From: Tunturiibacter gelidiferens
Lineage (GTDB): Bacteria; Acidobacteriota; Terriglobia; Terriglobales; Acidobacteriaceae
Length of the DNA: 64,000 nt
NCBI RefSeq assembly: GCF_014201335.1
Contig: NZ_JACHEB010000008.1
Span: 124,001 to 188,000, forward strand
Reading direction: 5' to 3'
Shown: positions 35,452 to 44,913 of the stretch, in pieces
Numbering within the stretch: the first letter of the stretch is position 1
Layout: each line of letters opens with the position of its first letter
Translations under genes and position numbers: made by a program
The notes under the pieces: generated by a model
The model's input: only the letters and a program-made list of their open reading frames with translations
What the model was told of the DNA's origin: nothing
Databases searched by the model: none

Positions 35452-36795
35452 ATGCAATCATTCCCAACTAGCGCCCGCCCGCACGTGCACACTCTGAGGA
35501 GAGTCAACTTGAGTTTAGCCGTTGAACAAACCCGGATTCAGTTGGGCCGCCGTTATCGGCAATTCCTTAATTTGCTGGAGTTCGAAGGGAAGCGTGGAAT
35601 AGCAGACCGACTTCGGTTGGCTGCCGCGCAACGGCTCGCGCCTAAGCAGATAACGATGCCGGTCAAAGGAGCTGATATTCTGACCGCTGACCTGTCTCTC
35701 CCGTTTCAGCCAACGATTCCAAAGCTTATCCCAAAGCAACCCATAATCATAAATTGGGTAACAATCCCTGCCGGACCGGGAGGTGGCGGCCATACGACTC
35801 TGTTCCGTATCATTCGGCATCTTCAGGCACACGGATACCATAACCGGGTATACTTCTACAACGTCTATCGCGCGGATCATCGCTACTACGAACACATCAT
35901 CCGTAGTTCTTACGGCTTCAATGGATGTGTAGCAACCTTAGATGCGGGTATGAAGGACGCCCACGCTGTGGTAGCCACATCGTGGCCCACAGCGTACCCG
36001 GTCTTCAACTCCCGGTGTGCTGGTAAGCGCTTCTACTTTATACAGGATTTCGAGCCGTACTTCTACCCGGCTGGCGCCTTAAGTCTCTTGGCGGAGAATA
36101 CTTATCGTATGCAGTTCCACGGCATAACGATTGGACGGTGTTTCGTAGAAAAGCTTAAGAGCGACTTCGGGATGAGCGTCGATTCGTTCGAGTACGGCTG
36201 CGATATCTCTCGGTATTGTCGCCTGGACGGCGTAAAGCGTTTTGGAGTGGTTTTTTATGCTCGGCCGGAAGCTGCACGCCGAGGTTGTGAAATCGGGTTA
36301 ATGGCGCTAGAGGCTTTTGCCGCGCGTCGCCCGGACGTCGAAATCCATTTGTACGGCACCAGAATGGGCAACTTACCATTTCGTTTCACTGACCATGGCC
36401 GGATCTCACCCGAAGAGCTTAACCACCTCTACAATCGTTGCTACGCTGGCCTGAGTTTATCCCTGACGAATGTATCACTCGTTGCCCACGAAATGCTCGC
36501 CGCTGGATGCATTCCGGTCGTCAATGACAGTGTTTGGAACCGAACTGATATCGCAAGTTCCTTCGTTAGATATGCGCCGGCAGACCCTCACCGCCTAGCT
36601 GCTGAACTTGAAGCGGTCATCACGACTGGCGATTTCGACTCAGTGTCCCGAGCGGCGGCGGCCAGCATGCATTCGCGGACCTGGGATGACGCAGGGGAAA
36701 AAGTTGATGAGATCTTTCGGCGAGTTCTTGGTGTGAGCCCACATGTTTCCTCGCCGAGTCTCCAATGGCGGCCAGCACTATCGCCAGCAGATTAG
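35452..36795 (+). CDS. WsaF-like glycosyltransferase (rhamnosyltransferase type)
   Basis: 447 residues from the ATG at 35452; a GTG two codons earlier overlaps the previous stop. The middle part contains INWVTIPAGPGGGGHTTLFRIIRHL and FYFIQDFEPYFYPAGA, features of the WsaF family that builds rhamnose chains in S-layer glycans. A GT4-like C-terminal half holds the PEAARRGCEIGLMAL segment and the donor-binding LSLTNVSLVAHEMLAAGCIPVVND. Rhamnose as donor is likely from family and from rfbC and rfbD in the same cluster, but is inferred. Confidence 0.85.
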   Translation: MQSFPTSARPHVHTLRRVNLSLAVEQTRIQLGRRYRQFLNLLEFEGKRGIADRLRLAAAQRLAPKQITMPVKGADILTADLSLPFQPTIPKLIPKQPIIINWVTIPAGPGGGGHTTLFRIIRHLQAHGYHNRVYFYNVYRADHRYYEHIIRSSYGFNGCVATLDAGMKDAHAVVATSWPTAYPVFNSRCAGKRFYFIQDFEPYFYPAGALSLLAENTYRMQFHGITIGRCFVEKLKSDFGMSVDSFEYGCDISRYCRLDGVKRFGVVFYARPEAARRGCEIGLMALEAFAARRPDVEIHLYGTRMGNLPFRFTDHGRISPEELNHLYNRCYAGLSLSLTNVSLVAHEMLAAGCIPVVNDSVWNRTDIASSFVRYAPADPHRLAAELEAVITTGDFDSVSRAAAASMHSRTWDDAGEKVDEIFRRVLGVSPHVSSPSLQWRPALSPAD

Positions 36796-36926
36796 AGAAA
36801 CGATGGTCGCACTCAGTTGCCTTGGATCGCGGATCGAATCGTTGGTTTCTGCGCCGAGTAGTTTTACACCGTGAGTCTGCTACTTCGAAAGTTAGTTGTA
36901 ACTTCCAGCTCGAGCGCTTTAGGTAA

Positions 36927-38123
36927 ATGATAGAAAAAACGAGACCAGCGGTTTGTATCGTCGTCGAGAATCTACCCGTGCCTATGGACAGACGCGTTTG
37001 GCGCGAGGCCTGCGCTCTTCGAGATGCGGGATATCGCGTTTTTGTCGTCTGCCCCAAAGGAAACGGTTCTGCAGCGGCGACTTACGAGAACCTTGACGGG
37101 ATCCAAATCTTTCGCCATCGCACATGGGAGGCTTCCGGGACGGCGGGGTATTTGCGAGAGTACGTGTGCGCGTTGATTGCGGAGTTGTACTTGACAATTA
37201 AGATCTTTGTGCGGACGAGGTTCCAAATACTTCAGGCGTGCAACCCGCCAGATACCATTTTCCTCATAGCCTTACTTCTGAAACCATTTGGCGTCCGATT
37301 CATATTCGACCACCACGATCTCAGCCCCGAGCTGTTTGAGTCGAAATTCGGCAACCGGGTCGGGCTGCTCCATACCCTCACCCAACTAGCTGAGTACTGC
37401 TCTTTCCGAGTTGCGAAAGTGTGCATCGCTACGAACGATTCCTTCAAGGAGATCGCTATGACGAGGGGCCGAAAGCTTGCCAAAGACGTGTTCGTCGTGC
37501 GGAACTGTCCCGATCTTGCTAGCCTCCGCCGGCTACCCCCGTTACCTGATGCGAAGTTTGGGAAGTCGCTGCTAGTGGCGTATGTCGGGTTCATGGGGTC
37601 ACAGGATGGCCTTCACCTGCTGCTTGAATCGATCGACCACATCATCAAAAAGGAAAAGCGCCAGGACGTACACTTTGTACTCATCGGAGCAGGGACGGAA
37701 CTCTCCAAGCTACAGACTTGGGTTGCCCAAAACGGCCTGAACCCGTTCGTAACCTTTACCGGTCAAGTCCCCTATGAAGAAGTCGGGGCTTACCTCTCAG
37801 GTGCCGACGTGGGTGTCGCGCCCGATCCCAAGACTTCGATGAACGATAAATCGACCATGATCAAAATTCTTGAATACATGGCCTGCGGCCTGCCGGTCGT
37901 ACTCTTTGATCTGAAAGAAGGCCGACGTATAGCGGACTCAGCGGCCCTTTATGCATCGCCCAATGATCCCATCGATTTCGCCGACAAGATCACAACCCTA
38001 CTCGACAGCGAAGAGCTTCGCCGGAAGTTAGGAGACTGCGGCCGCAAGCGAGTCGAAAACCATTTGAATTGGGCGTCTGAAAAGGCAACCCTGCTCGAGG
38101 CATATGAAACTGCTCTTAGCTAG
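36927..38123 (+). CDS. Glycosyltransferase family 4
   Basis: 398 residues, ATG start. N-terminal half: VCIVVENLPVPMDRRVWREA, typical of WbuB/CapM-like GT4 enzymes, then DHHDLSPELFESKFG near residue 130. C-terminal half: donor-binding GT-B domain with VAYVGFMGSQDGLHLLL, VTFTGQVPYEEV and a KILEYMACGLPVV motif including the catalytic-region glutamate in an E-x7-E-like arrangement. It would add a sugar with retention of configuration. Its end overlaps the open frame of the next gene. Confidence 0.92.
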   Translation: MIEKTRPAVCIVVENLPVPMDRRVWREACALRDAGYRVFVVCPKGNGSAAATYENLDGIQIFRHRTWEASGTAGYLREYVCALIAELYLTIKIFVRTRFQILQACNPPDTIFLIALLLKPFGVRFIFDHHDLSPELFESKFGNRVGLLHTLTQLAEYCSFRVAKVCIATNDSFKEIAMTRGRKLAKDVFVVRNCPDLASLRRLPPLPDAKFGKSLLVAYVGFMGSQDGLHLLLESIDHIIKKEKRQDVHFVLIGAGTELSKLQTWVAQNGLNPFVTFTGQVPYEEVGAYLSGADVGVAPDPKTSMNDKSTMIKILEYMACGLPVVLFDLKEGRRIADSAALYASPNDPIDFADKITTLLDSEELRRKLGDCGRKRVENHLNWASEKATLLEAYETALS

Positions 38124-40191
38124 ATCGGACGCTTCACGCGCGTCCACAGGAAAGCAGTTTGGGATCTCAGAAGAAATATCTGGAAATATGAAGTCCGCCC
38201 CGCTCACAGTTGTACCGTCTCGCGCTCTCCGTTCGGCATGCGTCCTGCTTTTCTTGCTGCGAATGTTCTCCCTGCAATGTTACTCCGCTGAGGTGGTATT
38301 CATCTCTTCTCCAGAAGGATCCTTCGCAGAGCGATCGGACGTGGAAATCGCAGCCCGTTTCTACGGCTTGACTGTACTGCATATCAGGCCCAGTACCGAG
38401 AATGACCCAGCACTAACCACATCCGTCGAGCGACCGAATGTGCTCGCGGTCATAATTGCCGCAGATGCACTCAATCTCGTCAGTCAAAAGGCGCTCGTGC
38501 GAGCCATTGAAGGACGGCCTGGAGGCAGTCTTCCGCTGCTTATCCTTGGTGTGAGTACACAAACGAACACGACTCTCTTGCGAACTTGGTCTAGTGGCGC
38601 TGTGGTCGGGTCTCGGCGTCTGGCAAGTTCGATTCCCATCGTGTACGATGTTGGCTTTTTCGATGGACTCACGCGGCAACTAAGCGGTATTGAACTTCCT
38701 TATATAAGATCCAACCCGGTCTATTTGTTGATTAGCCCGAGCAGCGGGTCTCAAAGAATTATAGACATCCGGCAAGCGAGCGACGTTCTCCCGATATTCG
38801 TCGAGAATACTCTTGGCCGACTGAAGGTATTCTTGGCTTGCGCTCCGCCAGTTCATGAATTTCAAGACGAATCGAGTCCAGAGCACACAGTGGCTGCGTT
38901 CACGCAGATCGCTCCTCTGATGATGTTTATGAGGTACTCCGCAGGGAATAAAGGTTGGCATGCGGTACATCATTATTCAAATCTCACCATCGACGATCCC
39001 TGGCTTCGAGAACCGTACGGGTTTCTCAGCTACGAAAGTCTCCTAAGTGAAATGGAAAAGCATAATTTTCACTCGACGATTGCTTTCATTCCTTGGAATT
39101 ATGACCGCAGCGATCCTCGCGTGGCCTCGCTCATTCGTGCTCATCCCGACAAGTTTTCCATTTCTATCCACGGGGACAATCACGATAACAAGGAGTTCAC
39201 GGATTACCGTAATAAGCCCTTGAGCGGACAAACTGTGGCCCTTCAGCAATCGTTGGCCAGAATGAACAGCTTCCAAAAGCTGACAGGTATTCCATACGAC
39301 AACGTGATGGTATTTCCCCATAGCATTGCGCCTGAACAGACTCTTGGTGTGCTAAAGGCTTACAACTATCTTGCAACCATCAACTCTTCGAACGTTCCGA
39401 TGGACCGAACGAACCCGCCGCTCCTTCCTTTCGCTTTACGCGCCGTTACACTGTCATTCGCAGACTTTCCGAGCATCCGTCGTTATTCGGTAGAAGCGCC
39501 GATCCCGAAGGGTCTCATAGCAGTAAGCCAGTTTCTAGAGAATCCGTTGTTCTTCTACGGCCATCAGGAGTTTTTTTCAAGTGGCATAGATGCTTTCGAC
39601 CGGTTGGCGGACGAGGTTAACAGGATTGAACCAGATACTCGCTGGCGAAGTGTGGGAGAAATAGTCAAACACCTTTATTTGACAAAACAAAGGGATGAGG
39701 AAGGGTACGATGTGATCGCTTTTTCAAACAATTTTTGCCTAGAAAACGTCTCTTTCCAGAAGTCGACTTTTTACATCAAAAAGCAGGAGTCTGGCGAGCC
39801 GACAATAGAGTCGTTGATGGTAGATGGCCTGCAAGTACCGTATCGCATTCAAGAGGGTTACATTGATCTCGCCATAACTGTACCTTCAGCGAGCACGCGT
39901 TGCGTTGTAATAAAGTATGTCAATGACCTGCAGTTGGCCACGACCGACATCTCGAGAAGGTCAGCCCGTGTCTATTGTCTTCGGATGGCTTCTGATTTTC
40001 GAGATATAACTCTTTCGAAAGTAGCTATTGGTCGCGCGGTAGTTCGGTTTTATTATAAGCACAACCTAACGCCGATGGCCGTATTGATATGTTCGTCATT
40101 ATTCATTTTGTGCTGTTTGGTTGGTGGTTGGTGTCTACGATCAGTGGTGGACAAACACTATAAAGCGAGGGGCATTGCTACGCCGAGCTAG
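38104..40191 (+). CDS. Exported, membrane-anchored polysaccharide-deacetylase-like protein
   Basis: Up to 695 residues. The ATG at 38104 overlaps the preceding gene by 20 bases; an ATG at 38188 gives 667 residues and a cleaner signal peptide (ALRSACVLLFLLRMFSLQCYSA). The first 250 residues are a domain I do not recognise. The central part resembles the NodB/CE4 deacetylase fold: LTIDDPW near residue 300 gives the catalytic Asp pair, and SIHGDNHDNKEF near 350 gives a metal-binding H-x3-H. A beta-like segment and a C-terminal helix (AVLICSSLFILCCLVGG) with a basic end follow. It probably modifies the polysaccharide outside the inner membrane. Metal-dependent deacetylation is inferred from these motifs. 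Confidence 0.78.
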   Translation: MKLLLARSDASRASTGKQFGISEEISGNMKSAPLTVVPSRALRSACVLLFLLRMFSLQCYSAEVVFISSPEGSFAERSDVEIAARFYGLTVLHIRPSTENDPALTTSVERPNVLAVIIAADALNLVSQKALVRAIEGRPGGSLPLLILGVSTQTNTTLLRTWSSGAVVGSRRLASSIPIVYDVGFFDGLTRQLSGIELPYIRSNPVYLLISPSSGSQRIIDIRQASDVLPIFVENTLGRLKVFLACAPPVHEFQDESSPEHTVAAFTQIAPLMMFMRYSAGNKGWHAVHHYSNLTIDDPWLREPYGFLSYESLLSEMEKHNFHSTIAFIPWNYDRSDPRVASLIRAHPDKFSISIHGDNHDNKEFTDYRNKPLSGQTVALQQSLARMNSFQKLTGIPYDNVMVFPHSIAPEQTLGVLKAYNYLATINSSNVPMDRTNPPLLPFALRAVTLSFADFPSIRRYSVEAPIPKGLIAVSQFLENPLFFYGHQEFFSSGIDAFDRLADEVNRIEPDTRWRSVGEIVKHLYLTKQRDEEGYDVIAFSNNFCLENVSFQKSTFYIKKQESGEPTIESLMVDGLQVPYRIQEGYIDLAITVPSASTRCVVIKYVNDLQLATTDISRRSARVYCLRMASDFRDITLSKVAIGRAVVRFYYKHNLTPMAVLICSSLFILCCLVGGWCLRSVVDKHYKARGIATPS

Positions 40192-40290
40192 CTGCACACC
40201 GGAGCATCGGCGGCTGCACTTCGTAAGTCTTAACACTCTGTGGAGTTGCATTTAACCGCACTTAGATTAACCCGACCAGAAGAGTAAATC

Positions 40291-41286
40291 GTGAAACTAT
40301 CAATTATAATTCTTTGCTGGAACGATCTCAAAATCATCGTTGATTGCTTATCTTCCATTTACTCGAACACTCATTCAACGGAGATCGAAGTAATAGTTTC
40401 GGATAATGGTTCGACGGACGGATCGTGTGCAGTCATACACAAAAACTTTCCACAAGTCAGGGTGATCGAGAACGGCATAAATCTGAGATTTGGCAAGGGC
40501 AACAATGTTGGTATCGCGGCAAGTACGGGCGAATATGTCTTGATTCTGAATCCGGATACGATCATTCATGAAGGGTCGCTCGACCGCTTCGTTAATTTTG
40601 CAGATCGACATCCCGAGGCAGGTGGATTCGGATGTCGGGTCCTGAACTCGGATGGATCCTACCAGGGTTCCGCTCGGCCATTCCCTACAATATGGCGGGA
40701 ATGGCTCGCAGCGCTCTACCTGCGCCCGCTCGGGTATTTATCCGACACCTTTGTATCCGACAAGTATATACGATGGAATGGCGAGACCGAGCGGTCTATC
40801 GATTGGCAGTCTGGCTGCTGCTTGCTAGTACGGGGAGAAGTGCTCAAGCGATTAGGTGGCTTTGACGAGCAGTTCTACTATTACTACGAGGATCTCGATC
40901 TATGTCACCGTATCTGGGATGCCGGTTACCCAGTGGTTTACACACCTGATGTGACCATAACGCATTTGGGTGGGCAGTCGACAACCGGGCGATTTCCGAT
41001 TGCGTTCGCGTTAGACAAATACCGCAATCGCTACCGCTACTTCTATAAGTATTTCGGAAGACGAGGCGTACGTCGATGTCGGCACGTGTCCATTGCCTGG
41101 CTGCTAGTCCGGGGGGTCGGATATAAGCTGGCCCAATATGTCAGGCCTTCGGACGCGCTAAGAAGGCGATTGCAACTTTACTGGGCCGCCACTGAATGGA
41201 ACTGGCGTGTTGATCCTGTTCAGCTTGTTGAGAATGGAAAAGAGCCAGAAACGCGGTTGCAAGTCCCCATCCAGATCCCTCAATAA
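40291..41286 (+). CDS. Glycosyltransferase family 2 (rhamnosyltransferase WbbL-like)
   Basis: 331 residues from a GTG with AGAAGAG upstream. It has the GT2 layout of WbbL-type enzymes: LSIIILCWNDLKIIVDCLSS, VSDNGSTDGS, NVGIAASTGEYVLILNPDT as metal-binding region, QSGCCLLVRGEVLKRLGGFDEQFYYYYEDLDLCHRI, and THLGGQST. This last combination (GGFDE, EDxDLC and HxGG) is characteristic of rhamnosyltransferases. It is followed by rfbC, supporting rhamnose as donor. Confidence 0.92.
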   Translation: MKLSIIILCWNDLKIIVDCLSSIYSNTHSTEIEVIVSDNGSTDGSCAVIHKNFPQVRVIENGINLRFGKGNNVGIAASTGEYVLILNPDTIIHEGSLDRFVNFADRHPEAGGFGCRVLNSDGSYQGSARPFPTIWREWLAALYLRPLGYLSDTFVSDKYIRWNGETERSIDWQSGCCLLVRGEVLKRLGGFDEQFYYYYEDLDLCHRIWDAGYPVVYTPDVTITHLGGQSTTGRFPIAFALDKYRNRYRYFYKYFGRRGVRRCRHVSIAWLLVRGVGYKLAQYVRPSDALRRRLQLYWAATEWNWRVDPVQLVENGKEPETRLQVPIQIPQ

Positions 41287-41315
41287 TCTTTGCGAATTCC
41301 AGATCCGAGGTTTAT

Positions 41316-41882
41316 TTGAAAATTGCGATAGAGTCGAGACACTTGGAAGAAATTGTGGTGCTGGTGCCGGAGGTTTTTCAGGACGCCCGTGGCTTCTTTA
41401 TGGAAACTTTTCGGGAGGATCAATTTAAGGTCTTAGGCCTGCCTCACCAATTCGTGCAGGACAATCATTCACGCTCAGTGAAGGGCGTTGTTCGTGGTCT
41501 GCATTTCCAGTGGGACCCCCCAATGGGCAAGCTTATGCGCGTTTCGGTCGGGAGTGCATTTCTTGTGGCGGTTGACATCCGAAAGGGTTCCGCCACATTG
41601 GGAAAGTGGTTTGGCGTCGAAGCGTCGGCCGAGAATAGGCGACAGTTATGGGCTCCAGCCGGCTTTGCACGCGGCTTCTGTGTTCTCTCCGAGGTCGCGG
41701 AGATTCAGTACAAATGTACGGGTCTATACAACAGCCGGGCTGAGTCTGGAATCCGCTGGGACGATCCACAGATCGGTATCGAGTGGCCGGTCAGTAAGCC
41801 CTCGCTTTCCGAAAAAGATCGAAAAGCCCAAACCTTAGCACAGTGGCTCGCCGAGGCCGAATCGGATCACTTCCATATCTGA
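41316..41882 (+). CDS. rfbC: dTDP-4-dehydrorhamnose 3,5-epimerase
   Basis: 188 residues from a TTG start. The cupin-like family core is intact: DARGFFMETFRE, QDNHSRSVKGVVRGLHFQ with catalytic His63, the RVSVGSAFLVAVDIRKGS strand pair, ENRRQLWAPAGFARGFCVLS, and AESGIRWDDPQIGIEWP near the end. It catalyses the third step of dTDP-L-rhamnose synthesis. rfbD follows two genes later, but rfbA and rfbB are not in the window, so the first two steps must be encoded elsewhere. Confidence 0.95.
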   Translation: MKIAIESRHLEEIVVLVPEVFQDARGFFMETFREDQFKVLGLPHQFVQDNHSRSVKGVVRGLHFQWDPPMGKLMRVSVGSAFLVAVDIRKGSATLGKWFGVEASAENRRQLWAPAGFARGFCVLSEVAEIQYKCTGLYNSRAESGIRWDDPQIGIEWPVSKPSLSEKDRKAQTLAQWLAEAESDHFHI

Positions 41883-41964
41883 CATTTTTTAGCGGTCGAT
41901 TGTGTTACAGCTCAGAAACGCAGCTGCTTGATCGTGTCCGAATTTCACATCACAGGGGGAAATT

Positions 41965-42957
41965 ATGAAACTGCTCATCGCTGGTGGAGCTGGCTACATT
42001 GGTTCGGTCCTGATACCGAGGCTTCTCGACCGCGGCTACAAGGTTGACGTCGTGGACATGTTCTGGTTCGGCAATCACTTGCCGTCTCAGGTTGGCATCC
42101 TGAACAAGGATATCTTCCAGCTCTCGGGAGAAGACCTAGAACGCTACGATCAGGTGATCTTTCTGGCGGGATTATCGAACGATCCCATGGCCGAGTATTC
42201 CCCGGCGAAGAACTTCGTCTTCAATGCGGCGGCTCCCGCATATCTTGCTTACATGTCCAAGATTGCGGGAGTGAAGAGATTTATCTACGCCTCTTCCTGT
42301 TCCGTGTACGGCTACACGGAGAACGAGCTGTATGATGAAACGCGGCCGGTCAGTTCCCGATACCCGTATGGCATCTCCAAGCTCCAGGGCGAACAAGCAG
42401 CCATGCAACTGGCCGACGACCAATTCTCGGTCATCTCACTCCGCAAGGGAACTGTATCGGGATATAGCCCGCGTATGCGGTTTGATCTCATCATTAACGC
42501 CATGTTCAAGACAGCGATGAAGAATCGCATCATTACAGTTAACAATCCGTCCATCTGGAGGCCGATCCTTAGCATTGACGATGCTGCCACTGCTTATATC
42601 CGCGCCGTTGAGGCGAACCGGTCACTCTCGGGAATATTTAACGTTGCCTCTGGAAACTATACCGTGGGAGAGGTCGGGGATCTGGTGACCTGCGCGATTG
42701 AGGAGCGGCTCTCAATCCGAGTGAATCTTTGCATCAAACACATGGAGGATATCCGAAACTACAAAGTCAGTATCGAAAAAGCCAACAACGTCCTCAGCTT
42801 TCATCCCCGCGGAGATGTGAAATCCATCGTCAGAAGCCTGATTGATAACAAGGATAAATACGAAGGATGGGATAATCCTGCCTATTCAAATATTGAGTCC
42901 TTCAGGGCTCTGGAAAACGGAGTTCATATCCATGACATGGTGGGGGCTGCCTCATGA
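41965..42957 (+). CDS. NAD-dependent sugar epimerase/dehydratase (extended SDR)
   Basis: 330 residues, ATG with AGGGGGAAA upstream. N-terminal Rossmann motif LLIAGGAGYIGSVLIPRLLDRG, then LAGLSNDP, the catalytic-Ser region YASSCSVYGY, and the active-site Tyr-x3-Lys in YPYGISKLQ. The C-terminal part has the substrate-binding NVASGNYTVGEVGDLV. It belongs to the extended short-chain dehydrogenases that alter nucleotide sugars; the exact substrate is not evident. The stop overlaps the rfbD start by four bases (ATGA), so the two are translationally coupled. Confidence 0.9.
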   Translation: MKLLIAGGAGYIGSVLIPRLLDRGYKVDVVDMFWFGNHLPSQVGILNKDIFQLSGEDLERYDQVIFLAGLSNDPMAEYSPAKNFVFNAAAPAYLAYMSKIAGVKRFIYASSCSVYGYTENELYDETRPVSSRYPYGISKLQGEQAAMQLADDQFSVISLRKGTVSGYSPRMRFDLIINAMFKTAMKNRIITVNNPSIWRPILSIDDAATAYIRAVEANRSLSGIFNVASGNYTVGEVGDLVTCAIEERLSIRVNLCIKHMEDIRNYKVSIEKANNVLSFHPRGDVKSIVRSLIDNKDKYEGWDNPAYSNIESFRALENGVHIHDMVGAAS

Positions 42958-43820
42958 AAGTCGCTGTCGTCGGTGCAAATGGGCAGTTGGGAAGTGACGT
43001 TGCCCGAGCCTTCGGCAACAATGGTGACGAGGTGTATGCGCTCACACACTCGGACATCGAGGTCACTAGCTTCGACTCGGTAATGGGCGCGCTTGTTGGA
43101 CAGCGCCCGGACGTCATTGTGAACACGGCGGCTTTGCATCATGTCGAACTATGCGAACAGGAACCCGAGAAGGCGTTCGCTATCAATGCGCTCGGCCCGA
43201 GAATTCTGGGTTGCGTGGCAAAGGATCTGGATGCTGTTTTGGTCCACATCAGCACCGACTATGTGTTCGACGGAAATAAGGCGAGTCCGTACGAAGAAGC
43301 CGATACGCCACGTCCGCTGAGCGTATACGGAAATACAAAGCTGGCCGGCGAGTACTTCGTTCGATGCGCGACGCACAAGCACTTCGTCCTCCGTACGTCT
43401 GGGCTCTATGGTAAGCGCCCGTGCAGAGGGAAGGGGGGGCTAAACTTTGTGGAGTTGATGTTGAAACTCGCGCGGGAGCGGAGTGAGGTCCGGGTAGTCG
43501 AAAACGAGGTAATCACCCCGACGTTCACCAGGGATCTGGCGCAGCAAATTGTAGTGCTGAGCCAATCGAACTGTTACGGAATCTACAATGCCACTGCGGA
43601 GGGAAGTTGCTCGTGGCACGAATTCGCTCGAGAGATATTCGCCGTCACCAACACTACAGTCAACCTGAAAGTGGCATCAGCAACAGATTTCCCTTCAAAG
43701 GTACCGAGGCCGGTGTATTCAGTCCTTGAGAATCGCGCTCTGAAGCTTCGTGGGTTGAACACCTTCGAGACTTGGCAGCACGGCCTCCGCGATTACTTCG
43801 GCATACCGAACTGTGAATAA
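42954..43820 (+). CDS. rfbD: dTDP-4-dehydrorhamnose reductase
   Basis: 288 residues, ATG overlapping the upstream stop. Motifs of the RmlD family: VVGANGQLGSDVARAF at the N-terminus, VNTAALHHVELCE, ISTDYVFDGNKASPYEEADTPRPLSVYG, and Tyr-x3-Lys in YGNTKLAGE. It reduces the 4-keto group to give dTDP-L-rhamnose with NADPH. Together with rfbC it supplies part of the rhamnose pathway for the neighbouring rhamnosyltransferases. Its last codons overlap an upstream frame extension of the next gene. Confidence 0.92.
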   Translation: MKVAVVGANGQLGSDVARAFGNNGDEVYALTHSDIEVTSFDSVMGALVGQRPDVIVNTAALHHVELCEQEPEKAFAINALGPRILGCVAKDLDAVLVHISTDYVFDGNKASPYEEADTPRPLSVYGNTKLAGEYFVRCATHKHFVLRTSGLYGKRPCRGKGGLNFVELMLKLARERSEVRVVENEVITPTFTRDLAQQIVVLSQSNCYGIYNATAEGSCSWHEFAREIFAVTNTTVNLKVASATDFPSKVPRPVYSVLENRALKLRGLNTFETWQHGLRDYFGIPNCE

Positions 43821-43830
43821 CATAACCAAA

Positions 43831-44694
43831 ATGGAACGCTACGTTATTATTACCCCCGTGCGCGATGAAGAAAAGTATCTTGGGCAGACTATCGAATGCG
43901 TACTCAATCAAACCGTAAGACCCTTGGAATGGGTGATCGTCAATGATGGTTCTAGCGACAGAACGGGCGAGATTATCGACCAGTATTCGGCCCAGTTCTC
44001 CTGGATCCGCGCCGTACATCGAGTGAATAGAGGATTCCGGAAATCCGGCGGGGGCGTCGTCGAAGCATTCTATGACGGCTATCGAGCGCTCCAGTCTAAG
44101 GAATGGGAGTTCATAGTGAAGCTCGATGGGGACTTGACCTTTTCCACGCATTACTTCGAAGAATGTTTTGCGCACTTCTACGAAGAGCCGCGGCTTGGAA
44201 TCGGCGGCGGACAGATTTATCACAGCCTTGATCGGAAGTTGAAGCTCGAGGAAAATCCGAGGTTTCATGTGAGAGGGGCGACGAAGATTTACAGAAGGAC
44301 CTGCTGGGACGAAATCGGTGGTCTGTGGGTGGCGCCGGGCTGGGATACCATCGATGAAGTTAAGGCGAACATGTTGGGATGGACGACTGGTGCTTTCCCT
44401 GAGTTGCAGCTCATTCACCATCGCATCACGGGGTCCGCTGACGGGTTTGTGCGAGACCGCGTGAAACACGGTTTAGCGTGCTATATCTCCGGATACCACC
44501 CTTTGTTTCTTGCAGCCAGTTGCGTGCGCAGGCTTGTTCGACCGCCGTATGTCGTCGGATCGTTCGCAGTTCTCTTTGGCTTTCTTAAGGGTTATTGGCG
44601 CAACGTTGCCAGGGTGGACGATTCGAAGCTGATAAGTTACCTGCGCAACCAACAACTCAGGCGCCTCTGTGGGTTGGAAACCATTTGGAAATGA
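43831..44694 (+). CDS. Glycosyltransferase family 2
   Basis: 287 residues from the ATG at 43831; a GTG at 43813 inside rfbD is less likely. The GT-A core starts at YVIITPVRDEEKYLGQTIE, with VIVNDGSSDRTGE and the metal-binding VKLDGDLTFSTHYFEE (about 97-112). Near residue 150 is RGATKIYRRTCWDEIGGL, then GWDTIDEVKANMLGW. A hydrophobic stretch near the C-terminus (VVGSFAVLFGFLKGYW) suggests membrane association. Sugar specificity cannot be inferred. Confidence 0.9.
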   Translation: MERYVIITPVRDEEKYLGQTIECVLNQTVRPLEWVIVNDGSSDRTGEIIDQYSAQFSWIRAVHRVNRGFRKSGGGVVEAFYDGYRALQSKEWEFIVKLDGDLTFSTHYFEECFAHFYEEPRLGIGGGQIYHSLDRKLKLEENPRFHVRGATKIYRRTCWDEIGGLWVAPGWDTIDEVKANMLGWTTGAFPELQLIHHRITGSADGFVRDRVKHGLACYISGYHPLFLAASCVRRLVRPPYVVGSFAVLFGFLKGYWRNVARVDDSKLISYLRNQQLRRLCGLETIWK

Positions 44695-44913
44695 TCCATC
44701 ATCGAGCCAGTCGAGTGAGTTACTCCGCAAAAAAGGGATTTTTGGGGGGGTACGAATTGAGCAGAATCCTACCCGTGATCTGCTGTTCTTCTCTAAAACA
44801 AAAGCAATGCTTCTTTTTCTTGCGATGGGTAGTAACACCTCAGCACGCCGAACATCGGCGCGGACCCCTGATGCTTTCGGCATCCTTGCATCCTGTGACT
44901 GTAGGAGTAACCC

